Shown: positions 17,377-25,396 of the stretch, piece after piece
How the letters are laid out: the number at the start of each line of letters is the position of its first letter
Numbering within the stretch: the first letter of the stretch is position 1
Assembly (NCBI RefSeq): GCF_047238185.1
Contig: NZ_JBDFMI010000006.1
Span: 1,054,001 to 1,118,000 of the forward strand
Reading direction: 5' to 3'
Source: Bacillus_AD sp047238185
Lineage (GTDB): Bacteria > Bacillota > Bacilli > Bacillales > DSM-1321
DNA length: 64,000 bases
Program-made: the position numbers and the translations under genes
The notes under the pieces: model-generated
The model's database searches: none
What the model saw: only the letters and a program-made list of their open reading frames with translations
What the model was told of the DNA's origin: nothing

Positions 17377-17787
17377 ATGATTTATACGTCATCATTGGAC
17401 AAGGTTTCGGCAGATATGCTGCATGGTTTTTTCGTTGGTTGGATGGAACATCCGGATGTACACACACATCTACAATTGTTAAAAAATAGTTATAAAGCCT
17501 TTCTGGCAATCGATGATAAAGAAAATCGTATCGCCGGCTTCATTACTGCCATTAGCGACGGCGTTCTTTCCGCCTATATTCCGTTATTGGAGGTTTTGCC
17601 GGAATACCAGAATAATGGGGTTGGAAAAGAACTGGTGCTGCATATGTTGGAAGAACTGAATTGTTTCTATATGATAGACCTTATGTGCGATCAAGATCTG
17701 GTTCCTTATTATGAAAAACTGGGATTGGTGAAAGCAAACGGTATGATTGCACGGAATTATGGTATTCAATCAGGAAAGATAAATTAA
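17377..17787 (+). CDS. GNAT-family N-acetyltransferase
   Basis: A 136-residue single-domain protein. The acetyl-CoA binding motif is visible as LEVLPEYQNNGVGKELVLHMLEEL (Q/RxxGxG/A type), preceded by the beta4 strand GVLSAYIPLLEVLP and followed by YYEKLGLVKANGM, where the catalytic tyrosine or serine region usually lies. Acceptor unknown. Terminator 12 bp after the stop; single-gene unit. Confidence 0.85.
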   Translation: MIYTSSLDKVSADMLHGFFVGWMEHPDVHTHLQLLKNSYKAFLAIDDKENRIAGFITAISDGVLSAYIPLLEVLPEYQNNGVGKELVLHMLEELNCFYMIDLMCDQDLVPYYEKLGLVKANGMIARNYGIQSGKIN

Positions 17788-17798
17788 CATGGAGCAAA

Positions 17799-17829
17799 GA
17801 AGATGTCTATTTGGATGTCTTCTTTTTTT
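17799..17829 (+). terminator. Terminator of the GNAT gene
   Basis: GAAGATGTC / GATGTCTTC stem (two G-U pairs in RNA) followed by T7. Confidence 0.75.
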
Positions 17830-17849
17830 GTATTTGTCCTGTCCTGAGT

Positions 17850-17915
17850 ATGACAAATGTCATGGTATGGATATGACACGTATGTCTGCACAAAATGTTC
17901 CTCTTCTTCTATACT
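17850..17915 (+). promoter_or_regulatory. Candidate DesR operator and des promoter
   Basis: Two dyads lie in tandem upstream of des: ATGAC-N4-GTCAT (17850-17863) and ATGACA-CGTA-TGTCT (17873-17887), spaced by about two helical turns. A TATACT at 17910-17915 would be the -10, placing the dyads at roughly -35 to -72, as expected for an activator. In B. subtilis phosphorylated DesR binds tandem sites in this region of the des promoter. Confidence 0.62.
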
Positions 17916-17952
17916 TTAGACATTCCAAGGGGAAAGGATTTGAAATCCTATT

Positions 17953-18978
17953 ATGAACGAAAAACAGAAGCAGACGCAATTAAGGAAGCAGGTGCTTCCG
18001 TATGAACATTCCGAAACTATGCGAAGTGTGAGGCAACTATTCAATACATTCATTCCGTTCATCTTTTTGTGGATTTTAGCATATAAGAGTTTGAGTATCT
18101 CCTATGCATTGACTTTTATGATTGCGTTGGTGGCTGCCGGTTTTTTAACCCGGATATTCATAATCTTTCATGATTGCTGCCATAACTCCTTTTTTAAGAA
18201 TAGGAAGGCCAATCGGATTCTGGGTACTGTCACAGGCATCATTACGTTGTTTCCCTTTAAGAAATGGCAGCATAGCCATAATGTCCACCATGCAGGAAGC
18301 GGCAACCTGGATAAAAGGGGAATAGGGGATATATGGATGATGACGGTCGATGAATATATGAATGCCGGAAGCTGGGCCAAATTACAATACCGCTTATATC
18401 GCAATCCTCTCATTATGTTCGGGCTGGGACCGATTTATGCCTTTTTAATACAGAATCGTTTCAACCGAAAAGGGGCGAAAGCAAAAGAAAAGCTGAATAC
18501 GTATTTGACGAATGGTGCTATTGCTGCAATTGTAGGGATACTATGCTATACGCTGGGCTGGCAATCGTTCCTGATGGTTCAAGGGACCATTTTCTATATA
18601 GCCGGTGTAATGGGCATTTGGCTGTTTTATGTACAGCATACATTTGAAGACTCCTACTTTGAAGAAAGCGAAGATTGGGAGTATGTGAAGGCGGCCGTGG
18701 AAGGAAGCTCCTATTATAAGCTTCCGAAGCCTTTACAATGGCTGACAGGGAATATAGGTTACCATCATGTCCACCACCTCAGCCCGCGTGTCCCCAATTA
18801 TAAACTTGAGGATGTCCATAATCATACAAAACCTTTGCAGCATGTTCCTACAATTACACTTGCTACATCACTCCAATCGTTGCGGTACCGATTATGGGAT
18901 GAAGAGGAAAAAAAGTTCGTTACATTTCAAGCAGTCCATAAAAAAGCCGTCCGAAAGAAAAAAACGCATGTAGCTTAA
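17953..18978 (+). CDS. des: Acyl-lipid delta-5 fatty acid desaturase Des
   Basis: A 341-residue membrane desaturase with very high similarity to B. subtilis Des across the whole length. The three di-iron histidine boxes are HDCCH (73-77), HSHNVHH (107-113) and HHVHH in GNIGYHHVHHLSP (about 270-275). It introduces a double bond into membrane lipid acyl chains to restore fluidity after cold shock, using O2 and ferredoxin or flavodoxin. Transcription should be activated by DesR from the two upstream dyads; desKR follows downstream. The ATG lacks a close Shine-Dalgarno: AAGGGG (17927-17932) is 20 nt away, with a small hairpin between. Confidence 0.96.
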   Translation: MNEKQKQTQLRKQVLPYEHSETMRSVRQLFNTFIPFIFLWILAYKSLSISYALTFMIALVAAGFLTRIFIIFHDCCHNSFFKNRKANRILGTVTGIITLFPFKKWQHSHNVHHAGSGNLDKRGIGDIWMMTVDEYMNAGSWAKLQYRLYRNPLIMFGLGPIYAFLIQNRFNRKGAKAKEKLNTYLTNGAIAAIVGILCYTLGWQSFLMVQGTIFYIAGVMGIWLFYVQHTFEDSYFEESEDWEYVKAAVEGSSYYKLPKPLQWLTGNIGYHHVHHLSPRVPNYKLEDVHNHTKPLQHVPTITLATSLQSLRYRLWDEEEKKFVTFQAVHKKAVRKKKTHVA

Positions 18979-18985
18979 CGTGTAT

Positions 18986-19032
18986 GAGAAAGCCTTCCTG
19001 CAAAGCATGGCATGGAGGGCTTTCTCTTTTGC
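18986..19032 (+). terminator. Terminator between des and desK
   Basis: GAGAAAGCC (18986-18994) pairs with GGCTTTCTC (19018-19026), followed by TTTT. Inner arms TTCC/GGAG extend it partly. It should separate most des transcripts from desKR. Confidence 0.7.
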
Positions 19033-19134
19033 ATAGGTAATTTGAGAAGAGAAGCTCTGCAAAGAATGATATGATGGACAGGAAGAAATCGGCAACGGTT
19101 AATGGGTTGCATTACGGAAAAAAGGGGGCATAGC

Positions 19135-20271
19135 ATGATCAAAAAGTATATGGCTTTTCAGAAGAATAATGGGATCACCCCTTATATATGGACAATTCTA
19201 TGTGTTTTGCCATTTTATTTTATCTTTCAATCGACATCCACTGCCCATATCATCATAGGAGTGATTATTACTCTCCTATTTTTTGTTTTTTATCGAATTG
19301 CTCTTGTTTCCCAGGGATGGATTGTTTATATATGGACCTTCATCCTAATCGGGATCTCCATTACAACAGCAAGTTTATTCAGCTATATATACTTTGCCTT
19401 TTTCCTAGCTTATTTTATAGGAAATATAAAAGAGCGCCTTACTTTTTTTATTCTATACGCTGTTCTGTTGTTATCCACAGCAGTATCCATCAATGTAAGC
19501 ATTATTCAACAGGATGAATTCTTTATGAAGCAGCTGCCGTTTGTCATTATCGTTTCTATATCGGTCATCCTATTGCCATTCGATATCCATAATCGGAAGG
19601 AGAGAGGACAGCTGGTGGAGAAATTGGAGGATGCCAATAAACGCATTTCAGAATTGATTAAGCTGGAGGAAAGGGAAAGGATTGCCCGTGATCTCCATGA
19701 TACGCTAGGCCAAAAGCTCTCGCTGATCGGTTTGAAAAGTGATTTGGCCAGAAGGTTGATAGTCAGTCATCCGGTTCAGGCGCAAAATGAGTTGAAAGAT
19801 GTACAGCAAACCGCCCGGACAGCATTGAATGAGGTGCGGAAGATGGTGGCGTCCATGCGCGGCATCCGGTTAAAGGATGAATTGGTCCGAGTGAAACAGT
19901 TATTGGATGCAGCGGAAATAACCATTGAAGAAATATCCGGATTCAAGCATATTAAAATATCGCCTTTAAAAGAAAATATTCTAAGCATGTGCTTAAAAGA
20001 AGCCGTAACGAATATAGTCAAGCATAGTGAAGCGGATTCCTGCAAATTAGAAATTAAGCAGGATTGGAAGGATACAAAATTAATGATTTATGATAATGGC
20101 CATTTCAAAAAGAAAGAGGAAGAGGAAATGAAAGGGCACGGTTTATTGGGGATTAAGGAAAGGCTGGAATTTGTCAATGGCTCTATCCAGTTGGATACAG
20201 AACAAGGAACAACATTAATTATTACGATTCCGAATGATGTGAAAATGGTGGAAAAGGAGGAGATGAGATGA
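19135..20271 (+). CDS. desK: Thermosensor histidine kinase DesK
   Basis: A 378-residue kinase with about five N-terminal membrane helices (1-150), a linking coiled coil (about 150-180), a HisKA_3 dimerisation domain with His188 in ERIARDLHDTLGQKL, and a short HATPase with KEAVTNIVKHS and GHGLLGIKERL. His188 is the position used by B. subtilis DesK. It senses membrane thickness and order: kinase when cold, phosphatase when warm. The start is at ATG 19135 with AAGGGGG, not at an earlier in-frame codon. It overlaps desR by 4 bp. Confidence 0.95.
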   Translation: MIKKYMAFQKNNGITPYIWTILCVLPFYFIFQSTSTAHIIIGVIITLLFFVFYRIALVSQGWIVYIWTFILIGISITTASLFSYIYFAFFLAYFIGNIKERLTFFILYAVLLLSTAVSINVSIIQQDEFFMKQLPFVIIVSISVILLPFDIHNRKERGQLVEKLEDANKRISELIKLEERERIARDLHDTLGQKLSLIGLKSDLARRLIVSHPVQAQNELKDVQQTARTALNEVRKMVASMRGIRLKDELVRVKQLLDAAEITIEEISGFKHIKISPLKENILSMCLKEAVTNIVKHSEADSCKLEIKQDWKDTKLMIYDNGHFKKKEEEEMKGHGLLGIKERLEFVNGSIQLDTEQGTTLIITIPNDVKMVEKEEMR

Positions 20272-20867
20272 TTTCTATCGTAATTGCGGAGGACCAGCAA
20301 ATGCTATTGGGCGCATTTGGATCACTGCTTAGCTTGGAGGATGATATGGAAGTGGTCGGCAAAGCATCCAACGGGGAAGAAGCCTTGCATTTGGTTCAAT
20401 GTTTGAATCCTGATATCTGTATAATGGATATCGAAATGCCAGGAAAAAGTGGTTTGGATGCGGCTGAGGAGCTTAAGGGCTCAAGGTGTAAAGTAATCAT
20501 TTTGACCACGTTTGCAAGAAGGGGCTATTTCCAGAGAGCCTTGAAGGCAGGAGTCAATGGATACCTATTGAAGGACAGCCCAAGCGAAGAGTTGGCCAGT
20601 TCCATCAGGCAGATCGTGATGGGCAGGAAAATCTATGCGCCTGAACTTATGGATGACTTTTATAATGAAGAAAACCCATTGACCGATCGGGAAAAAGCAG
20701 TGCTTGAGCTCGTATCTCATGGCAAGAATACAAAAGAAATTGCCGATCAGCTCAGTATTAAAGCAGGAACCGTACGTAACTATATTTCAACTATTTTTGA
20801 TAAGCTCGGGGTAAAGAACCGGATAGAGGCAATCACTCAATCAAAGGAAAAGGGATGGTTCAAATAG
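20268..20867 (+). CDS. desR: Cold-response regulator DesR (NarL/LuxR type)
   Basis: A 199-residue response regulator with a receiver domain (phospho-acceptor Asp54 in CIMDIEMPG, Lys in YLLKDSP) and a LuxR-type HTH (about 135-195: LTDREKAVLELVSHGKNTKE, GTVRNYISTIFDKLGVKNR). It is phosphorylated by DesK, with which it shares a 4-bp overlap (ATGA). Its target is the des promoter about 2.4 kb upstream. The only conspicuous dyads matching such a site are at 17850-17887. Confidence 0.95.
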   Translation: MISIVIAEDQQMLLGAFGSLLSLEDDMEVVGKASNGEEALHLVQCLNPDICIMDIEMPGKSGLDAAEELKGSRCKVIILTTFARRGYFQRALKAGVNGYLLKDSPSEELASSIRQIVMGRKIYAPELMDDFYNEENPLTDREKAVLELVSHGKNTKEIADQLSIKAGTVRNYISTIFDKLGVKNRIEAITQSKEKGWFK

Positions 20868-20967
20868 TTACTGGTTCCAAGCCATCCAAAATCGGGTATG
20901 ATATATAGGAACTTACGTATAAATCGATTAGCATACTAGCATACAACCTGTAAAAGAGGGACAGATA

Positions 20968-21771
20968 ATGGATAAAAAAATTGGATTCATAGGATGCGGC
21001 AGCATGGGCAAAGCAATGTTGGGCGCATTATTAAACAGCAACCAAATTGAGAAGGAACAATTAATCGTTTCAGTAAAGAGCGAGGAATCGAAATCACACA
21101 TTGAAGAGGAATTCTCCGTACGGGTGACACTCGATAACATGCAAGTTGTGGAAGAAGCGGCCATCCTCTTTTTGGCGGTTACGCCTAATTATTATGAAGA
21201 AGTGATCAGTGAAATTTCCTCAAGCGTTACAGAGAATCATATAATCGTATCAATTGCTGCAGGAATCACTATTGAGTCAATGGAAAAATGGTTCAGCAAG
21301 AAAGTGAAGCTAGTAAAGACGATGCCGAATACACCTGTTCTTGCTTATGAAGGAATGAGTGCCATTTGCCCAAATCAGTATATCACGGAGGGAGAGTTGG
21401 GAGAAATTTGCTCCCTTTATCGGATGTTTGGGCAATATGAAGTGCTGGAGGAAGACTTATTTCCAGCTTTTATCGCAATTGCCGGTTCTTCACCCGCTTA
21501 CTTTTTTATGATGATGGAAGCTATGGCGGATGCAGCCGTCAAGCTTGGGCTGCCACGGAAAAAAGCATATCGGATGGCTGAACAAAGCATGCTTGGTGCG
21601 GCTAAACTGGCCCTTCAAACGGGAGAGCATCCTGCTTCCTTGAAGGATGAAGTCTGTTCACCCGGAGGAGCCACTATTGAAGCAGTGGCGGAGCTTGAAC
21701 GTCTTGGATTCCGCCACGGCATCATCAGTGCAATGAATGTATGTGCCAAGAAATCGGAACATATTGAGTAA
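20968..21771 (+). CDS. proC: Pyrroline-5-carboxylate reductase family protein
   Basis: A 267-residue cytosolic enzyme. An N-terminal Rossmann fold (GFIGCGSMGKAML) is followed by the P5CR signatures VKTMPNTPVLAYEGMSA and CSPGGATIEAVAELE. It reduces 1-pyrroline-5-carboxylate to proline with NADPH; Bacilli carry several paralogues (ProI, ProG, ProH, ComER), and which one this is cannot be decided here. Ribosome binding site GAGGG, terminator 4 bp after the stop. Confidence 0.88.
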   Translation: MDKKIGFIGCGSMGKAMLGALLNSNQIEKEQLIVSVKSEESKSHIEEEFSVRVTLDNMQVVEEAAILFLAVTPNYYEEVISEISSSVTENHIIVSIAAGITIESMEKWFSKKVKLVKTMPNTPVLAYEGMSAICPNQYITEGELGEICSLYRMFGQYEVLEEDLFPAFIAIAGSSPAYFFMMMEAMADAAVKLGLPRKKAYRMAEQSMLGAAKLALQTGEHPASLKDEVCSPGGATIEAVAELERLGFRHGIISAMNVCAKKSEHIE

Positions 21772-21774
21772 AAT

Positions 21775-21807
21775 AAAAAATCAGCGGGATCACACCGCTG
21801 ATTTTTT
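21775..21807. terminator. Bidirectional terminator
   Basis: Perfect 13-bp stem AAAAAATCAGCGG / CCGCTGATTTTTT. Repeat array R1 starts 17 bp further on. Confidence 0.92.
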
Positions 21808-21823
21808 ATTTAAAGATAAGAAG

Positions 21824-22130
21824 TAGGGGGTAAACGGTCTCTTTTCGCTTTAGTTCTCATCCAGCTGCAAGCGCCACCCCCTCGAGGTCTTAAGCCAATC
21901 TCTGTTAAAGGCAAAACGCGGCCTTTAAGCAGAGCGCGTCTTAAGCTTGTCGGAGGTAAACGGTCGCTTTTCGCTTTAGTTTCATCCAGCTGCAGGGACC
22001 AGCCACTAGTGAACTTCCCCCTCATCTTCTACGATAAGTCAACATCGAATCGCTGCGCTCTTCGTGTATCCTATATCTCAAGAATGAGGGGTCCAGTTCA
22101 TACGTGGCTAAACGGTCCCTTCCGCTTTTG
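21824..22130 (+). repeat. Palindromic repeat array R1 (A-tail, A, B)
   Basis: First of five related arrays. It begins with the truncated right end of an A module (21824-21852), then one full A module (about 21853-21972) and one B module (about 21973-22130). A: outer arms around CCCCCTCGAGGTCTTAAG and CTTAAGCTTGTCGGAGG, inner hairpin CTCTG-T-TAAAGGC / GCCTTTAA-G-CAGAG. B: AGGGACC / GGTCCCT and GCCAC / GTGGC arms around a region with CTTCTACGATAAGTCAACA. The linker CGCTTTAGTTTCATCCAGCTG joins modules. The right edge touches the stop codon of the minus-strand hxlR-type gene. Confidence 0.85.
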
Positions 22131-22484
22131 TTATGTATGGCAGCCATTTGCTTTGACCCATTTTAAAATGGCCTGAATGATTTCTTCCAGTTCTTCTCCG
22201 CGGTCAGTCAGCTCATATTCTACTTTTCTTGGTGCTGAGGCGTATACTCTTTTTATGACCAATCCTTCTTTTTCCAGATCGCGCAGCCGTTCTGTTAGTA
22301 GCCGGTCGGAAATACCTGGTATTTCAGCCTGCAGTTCATGGAATCGCTTGGCTCCGCTTAAAAGATGGTAAATAATTATGCCTGTCCATCTCTTGCCGAT
22401 GAATTCGATTGTACTATGGAAACTATCGCAAATTGTGATGTTCGGTTTCAGTGTATTTGATTGGTTTATTTCATGATTTTCCAT
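22131..22484 (-). CDS. HxlR-family winged-helix regulator
   Basis: A 117-residue MarR-like regulator of the HxlR group: FIGKRWTGIIIYHLLSGAKRFHELQAEIPGISDRLLTERLRDLEKEGLV is the winged helix. A cysteine near the N-terminus (ITICDSF) matches the redox-sensing Cys of YodB/HypR-type members, which respond to quinones, diamide or hypochlorite. It is divergent to a nitroreductase gene, a classic arrangement for repression of that gene, and two TTACT-type dyads lie between them. Its stop codon abuts repeat array R1. Confidence 0.88.
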   Translation of the reverse strand: MENHEINQSNTLKPNITICDSFHSTIEFIGKRWTGIIIYHLLSGAKRFHELQAEIPGISDRLLTERLRDLEKEGLVIKRVYASAPRKVEYELTDRGEELEEIIQAILKWVKANGCHT

Positions 22485-22531
22485 TTAAATATCCCCAGTG
22501 ATTATGATTACTCATTTTAGCATACAATGAA

Positions 22532-22585
22532 TTGACAAACAAACTTACTAATAGTAAGCTTGTTTTTGTACTTACTTTTAGTAAG
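22532..22585 (+). promoter_or_regulatory. Promoter and twin operator dyads between hxlR-type and nitroreductase genes
   Basis: A TTGACA (22532-22537) is followed by two near-identical dyads, CTTACT-AAT-AGTAAG (22544-22558) and CTTACT-TTT-AGTAAG (22571-22585), 27 bp apart. They cover the expected -10 and start site and are the obvious binding sites for the divergently encoded HxlR regulator. Confidence 0.65.
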
Positions 22586-22620
22586 CTTAACCGATTGCAA
22601 TAAATATGAGGAGGACGATT

Positions 22621-23247
22621 ATGCCATCATTTAACCAAGATTTATCTACAGTTATCCGGGAAAGAAAATCCGTACGGAAATTCGACCCTTCCTATAAAAT
22701 ACCGAAAGAGGAAATTAAGGATATATTGAGGGAAGCAACAGAAGCGCCTTCGTCCAGCAATCTACAGCCGTGGAGATTCATGATTATTCAGGATGAGCAA
22801 GAAAAAATGAAAATCAAAGAATACTCCTTTAACCATCATCAGCTCGAAACATCATCTGCTGTCATTGCGGTTATTGGGGATACAGAGATGTACCGTAACA
22901 TTGATGAAATTTATCAAAGCAATTTCAAGGCGGGCAATATTGATGAAGTAAATATGGAGCGTCAAATCAATAATGCAAAAGCTTTGTATCCAAAAGCTCC
23001 GTATGAAATCAGAGCGAATATTGCTTCATTTGATGCAGGATTGATTTCTATGCAGCTGATGCTGCTTGCTAAAGCGAAGGGGTATGATACGGTTTGTATG
23101 GGTGGATTCGATAAGAAGAAATTCGCGGAAGCCTTTGAATTATCAGATCGATATTTGCCGATTGTATTGATTGCCATCGGTAAAGCGGCTGCGCCCGCCT
23201 ATGGTTCTACACGTTTGCCAATAGAGGATATTGCGACATTTATCTAA
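22621..23247 (+). CDS. Nitroreductase-family FMN oxidoreductase
   Basis: A 208-residue flavoprotein with the family hallmarks: RKSVRKFDPSYKIP (FMN phosphate contacts), EATEAPSSSNLQPWRFMII and a C-terminal LPIVLIAIGKAA. Members reduce nitroaromatics, quinones or enones with NAD(P)H. Together with the divergent HxlR-type regulator it probably forms a quinone or electrophile detoxification pair similar to YodB-YodC. AGGAGG sits 6 nt before the ATG at 22621. Its terminator is followed by repeat array R2. Confidence 0.88.
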   Translation: MPSFNQDLSTVIRERKSVRKFDPSYKIPKEEIKDILREATEAPSSSNLQPWRFMIIQDEQEKMKIKEYSFNHHQLETSSAVIAVIGDTEMYRNIDEIYQSNFKAGNIDEVNMERQINNAKALYPKAPYEIRANIASFDAGLISMQLMLLAKAKGYDTVCMGGFDKKKFAEAFELSDRYLPIVLIAIGKAAAPAYGSTRLPIEDIATFI

Positions 23248-23274
23248 TCGATCTCTTTTTTATCAAGAACAATA

Positions 23275-23314
23275 AAAAAAGCAATGCGGCTGAAAAAAAC
23301 GCATTGCTCTTTTT
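23275..23314 (+). terminator. Terminator of the nitroreductase gene
   Basis: AAAAAGCAATGCG pairs with CGCATTGC and is followed by TCTTTTT. Array R2 starts 30 bp downstream. Confidence 0.85.
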
Positions 23315-23343
23315 GATGAAAGCGACAGTTGAAGTTTTTCAAG

Positions 23344-23767
23344 CTCGCCATAAGCTAGTCGGGTCTAAACAGACGGCTGCAGCTTTTCTTTTTGTCCAGC
23401 TCCAGCCGTCAGCCCCTCGAGGTCTTAAGTCAAGCCACTGTCAAAGGCGAAGAGCAGCCTTTGTCCAGTGCCTCGCCATAAGCTAGTCGGGCCTAAACAG
23501 ACGGCTGCAGCTTTTCTTTTTGTCCAGCTCCAGCCGTCAGCCCCTCGAGGTCTTAAGTCAAGCCACTGTCAAAGGCGAAGAGCAGCCTTTGTCCAGTGCC
23601 TCGCCATAAGCTAGTCGGGCCTAAACAGACGGCTGCAGCTTTTCTTTTTGTCCAGCTCCAGCCGTCAGCCCCTCGAGGTCTTAAGTCAAGCCACTGTCAA
23701 AGGCGAAGAGCAGCCTTTGTCAGTGCCTCGCCATAAGCTAGTCGGGCCTAAACAGACGGCTGCAGCT
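23344..23767 (+). repeat. Palindromic repeat array R2 (tandem 128-bp A modules)
   Basis: Three almost identical full A modules in tandem plus a fourth truncated copy. The first units start at 23345, 23473 and 23601 (exact 128-bp period) and the last at 23728, the third unit having lost one C. This subtype has outer arms GCCGTC (23405-23410) / GACGGC (23500-23505) and inner hairpin CACTG-T-CAAAGGC / GCCTTTG-TC-CAGTG. The final partial copy runs into the coding sequence of the minus-strand CoA-transferase, supplying its stop codon and last codons. Confidence 0.9.
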
Positions 23768-25268
23768 CTTCTTGTAGCATGGTGCCTGTTTGGGCGTAGC
23801 GTATGTGCATGTCGAATGCTTTGGCCAGGTTATGGGGAGTTTGTCCTCCACTGGTTAAGGCGTCGTTATAGTAATCCCATAATTGCTGTCTATACATAGG
23901 ATGGGCGCAGTTTTCGATGATTAGTCCCACTCGCTCCCTTGGCGCCAGTCCCCGGATGTCGGCGTAACCTTGTTCGGTTACGATAATGTCTACATCATGT
24001 TCCGTATGGTCGATATGGGAGGAGAATGGGACAATAGAGGAAATGTCGCCGCCTTTGGCAATCGATTTGGTAACGAAAATGGCAAGTCTGGCATTGCGTG
24101 CGAAATCCCCCGATCCGCCAATGCCGTTCATCATTTTTGTTCCGCAAATATGGGTGGAATTCACATTTCCATAAAGATCTATTTCAAGTGCTGTATTGAT
24201 CGAAATTAAACCCATTCGTCTTATGAGCTCCGGCGAGTTTGAAATTTCCTGTGGCCGAAGAATTAATTTATCGCGGTATTGATCGAATGAGGAATAGACC
24301 TCTTTCATTTTTCCTTCTGATAGAGTAATTGAACAGCCTGATGCAAAGGAAACCTTGCCTGCATCCATTAAATCAAAGACAGCATCCTGGAGTACTTCCG
24401 AGAATACCTCCAAATCTTTGAATTCTGAATTCAGCATTCCGTGAAGAACTGCATTGGCGATTGTGCCGATCCCTGATTGAAGGGGAGCCAACTTTTCTGT
24501 CATCCGCCCGGCGTTTACTTCTTTTCTCAGGAAATCAAGCAGATGATTGGCCATTATTTGAGTTTCTTCATCAGGAGGTATAACGGTTGAAGCTGAATCC
24601 GGCCATTCCGTAAACACAATTCCTTTGATTTTTGCAGGGTCTACAGGAATACCCACTGACCCGATCCGATCGGATACAGTCTGCAATGGAATGGCCTCCC
24701 GGTGTCCGTATTCGCCGGGAACATATATGTCGTGAAGCCCTTCTAATTCTTCGGTGTGGGACAAATTGATTTCTAAAATGATGTTGTCGGCATATTGGGC
24801 GAAAATGGCGTTGTTGCCAACAGATGTTGTCGGTATGACCATTCCGTCCTCTGTAACTGAAACCGCTTCCAAAATTGCGTAATCGATTCGGTCGGATAGT
24901 GTGTTCTGCCGTATCATTTCTGTCAGTTGAGATAAATGGATGTCAACAAAATGCATATCCCCTTTATTAATGCTTTTGCGCATCGCTGGATCTGCCTGGA
25001 AAGGCACCCGTTTATTGATGATCCCTGCTTCAGCGAACAATTTATCGACATCTGCCCCTAAAGATGCCCCCGTAAAAATATTCACCTTAAATTGTTCTTT
25101 TTCTGCGCGCTTTACAAGTGCATGCGGTATCGCTTTTGCATCCCCAGCTCTTGTAAAGCCGCTTAACCCCAGTGTCATTCCATCTTTAATCCATGATGCC
25201 GCTTCTTCAGATGTAATAATACGATTGAGCAATCGTTTATCCCTAATACGATCTGTGTGGTTTTTCAT
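23748..25268 (-). CDS. Acetyl-CoA hydrolase / succinyl-CoA:acetate CoA-transferase family
   Basis: A 506-residue CoA-transferase of the AarC/Ach1 (Cat1) family. The catalytic glutamate is Glu291 in EVFSEVLQDAV; the N-terminal SGFTRAGDAKAIP and the C-terminal GIGGSGDFARNA and TEQGYADIRGLAPRER are characteristic. It transfers CoA between succinyl-CoA (or another acyl-CoA) and acetate via a glutamyl-CoA intermediate, detoxifying acetate or bypassing succinyl-CoA synthetase. The last residues (LQPSV) and stop are encoded by repeat array R2. A LytTR regulator gene lies directly upstream on the same strand. AGGGATG before ATG 25268. Confidence 0.9.
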   Translation of the reverse strand: MKNHTDRIRDKRLLNRIITSEEAASWIKDGMTLGLSGFTRAGDAKAIPHALVKRAEKEQFKVNIFTGASLGADVDKLFAEAGIINKRVPFQADPAMRKSINKGDMHFVDIHLSQLTEMIRQNTLSDRIDYAILEAVSVTEDGMVIPTTSVGNNAIFAQYADNIILEINLSHTEELEGLHDIYVPGEYGHREAIPLQTVSDRIGSVGIPVDPAKIKGIVFTEWPDSASTVIPPDEETQIMANHLLDFLRKEVNAGRMTEKLAPLQSGIGTIANAVLHGMLNSEFKDLEVFSEVLQDAVFDLMDAGKVSFASGCSITLSEGKMKEVYSSFDQYRDKLILRPQEISNSPELIRRMGLISINTALEIDLYGNVNSTHICGTKMMNGIGGSGDFARNARLAIFVTKSIAKGGDISSIVPFSSHIDHTEHDVDIIVTEQGYADIRGLAPRERVGLIIENCAHPMYRQQLWDYYNDALTSGGQTPHNLAKAFDMHIRYAQTGTMLQEELQPSV

Positions 25269-25396
25269 CAGACATCCCTCTTTAGTATGAATATACTGAT
25301 TATTTTAACCTGTTATATTACACTACAGTGAAAAATACGGTATTTTTGTTGATAATAGGGTTAAAGCAGATGGGAATGCAACTCAACCAGCATTTT

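Noticed and set aside
21810..22025. Open frames across the repeat arrays (also at 23304-23899, 26181-26592, 46271-46953, 60491-61219)
   Set aside because: These frames exist only because the repeats are GC-richer than their surroundings. They are interrupted at array edges, occur on both strands and lack ribosome binding sites.
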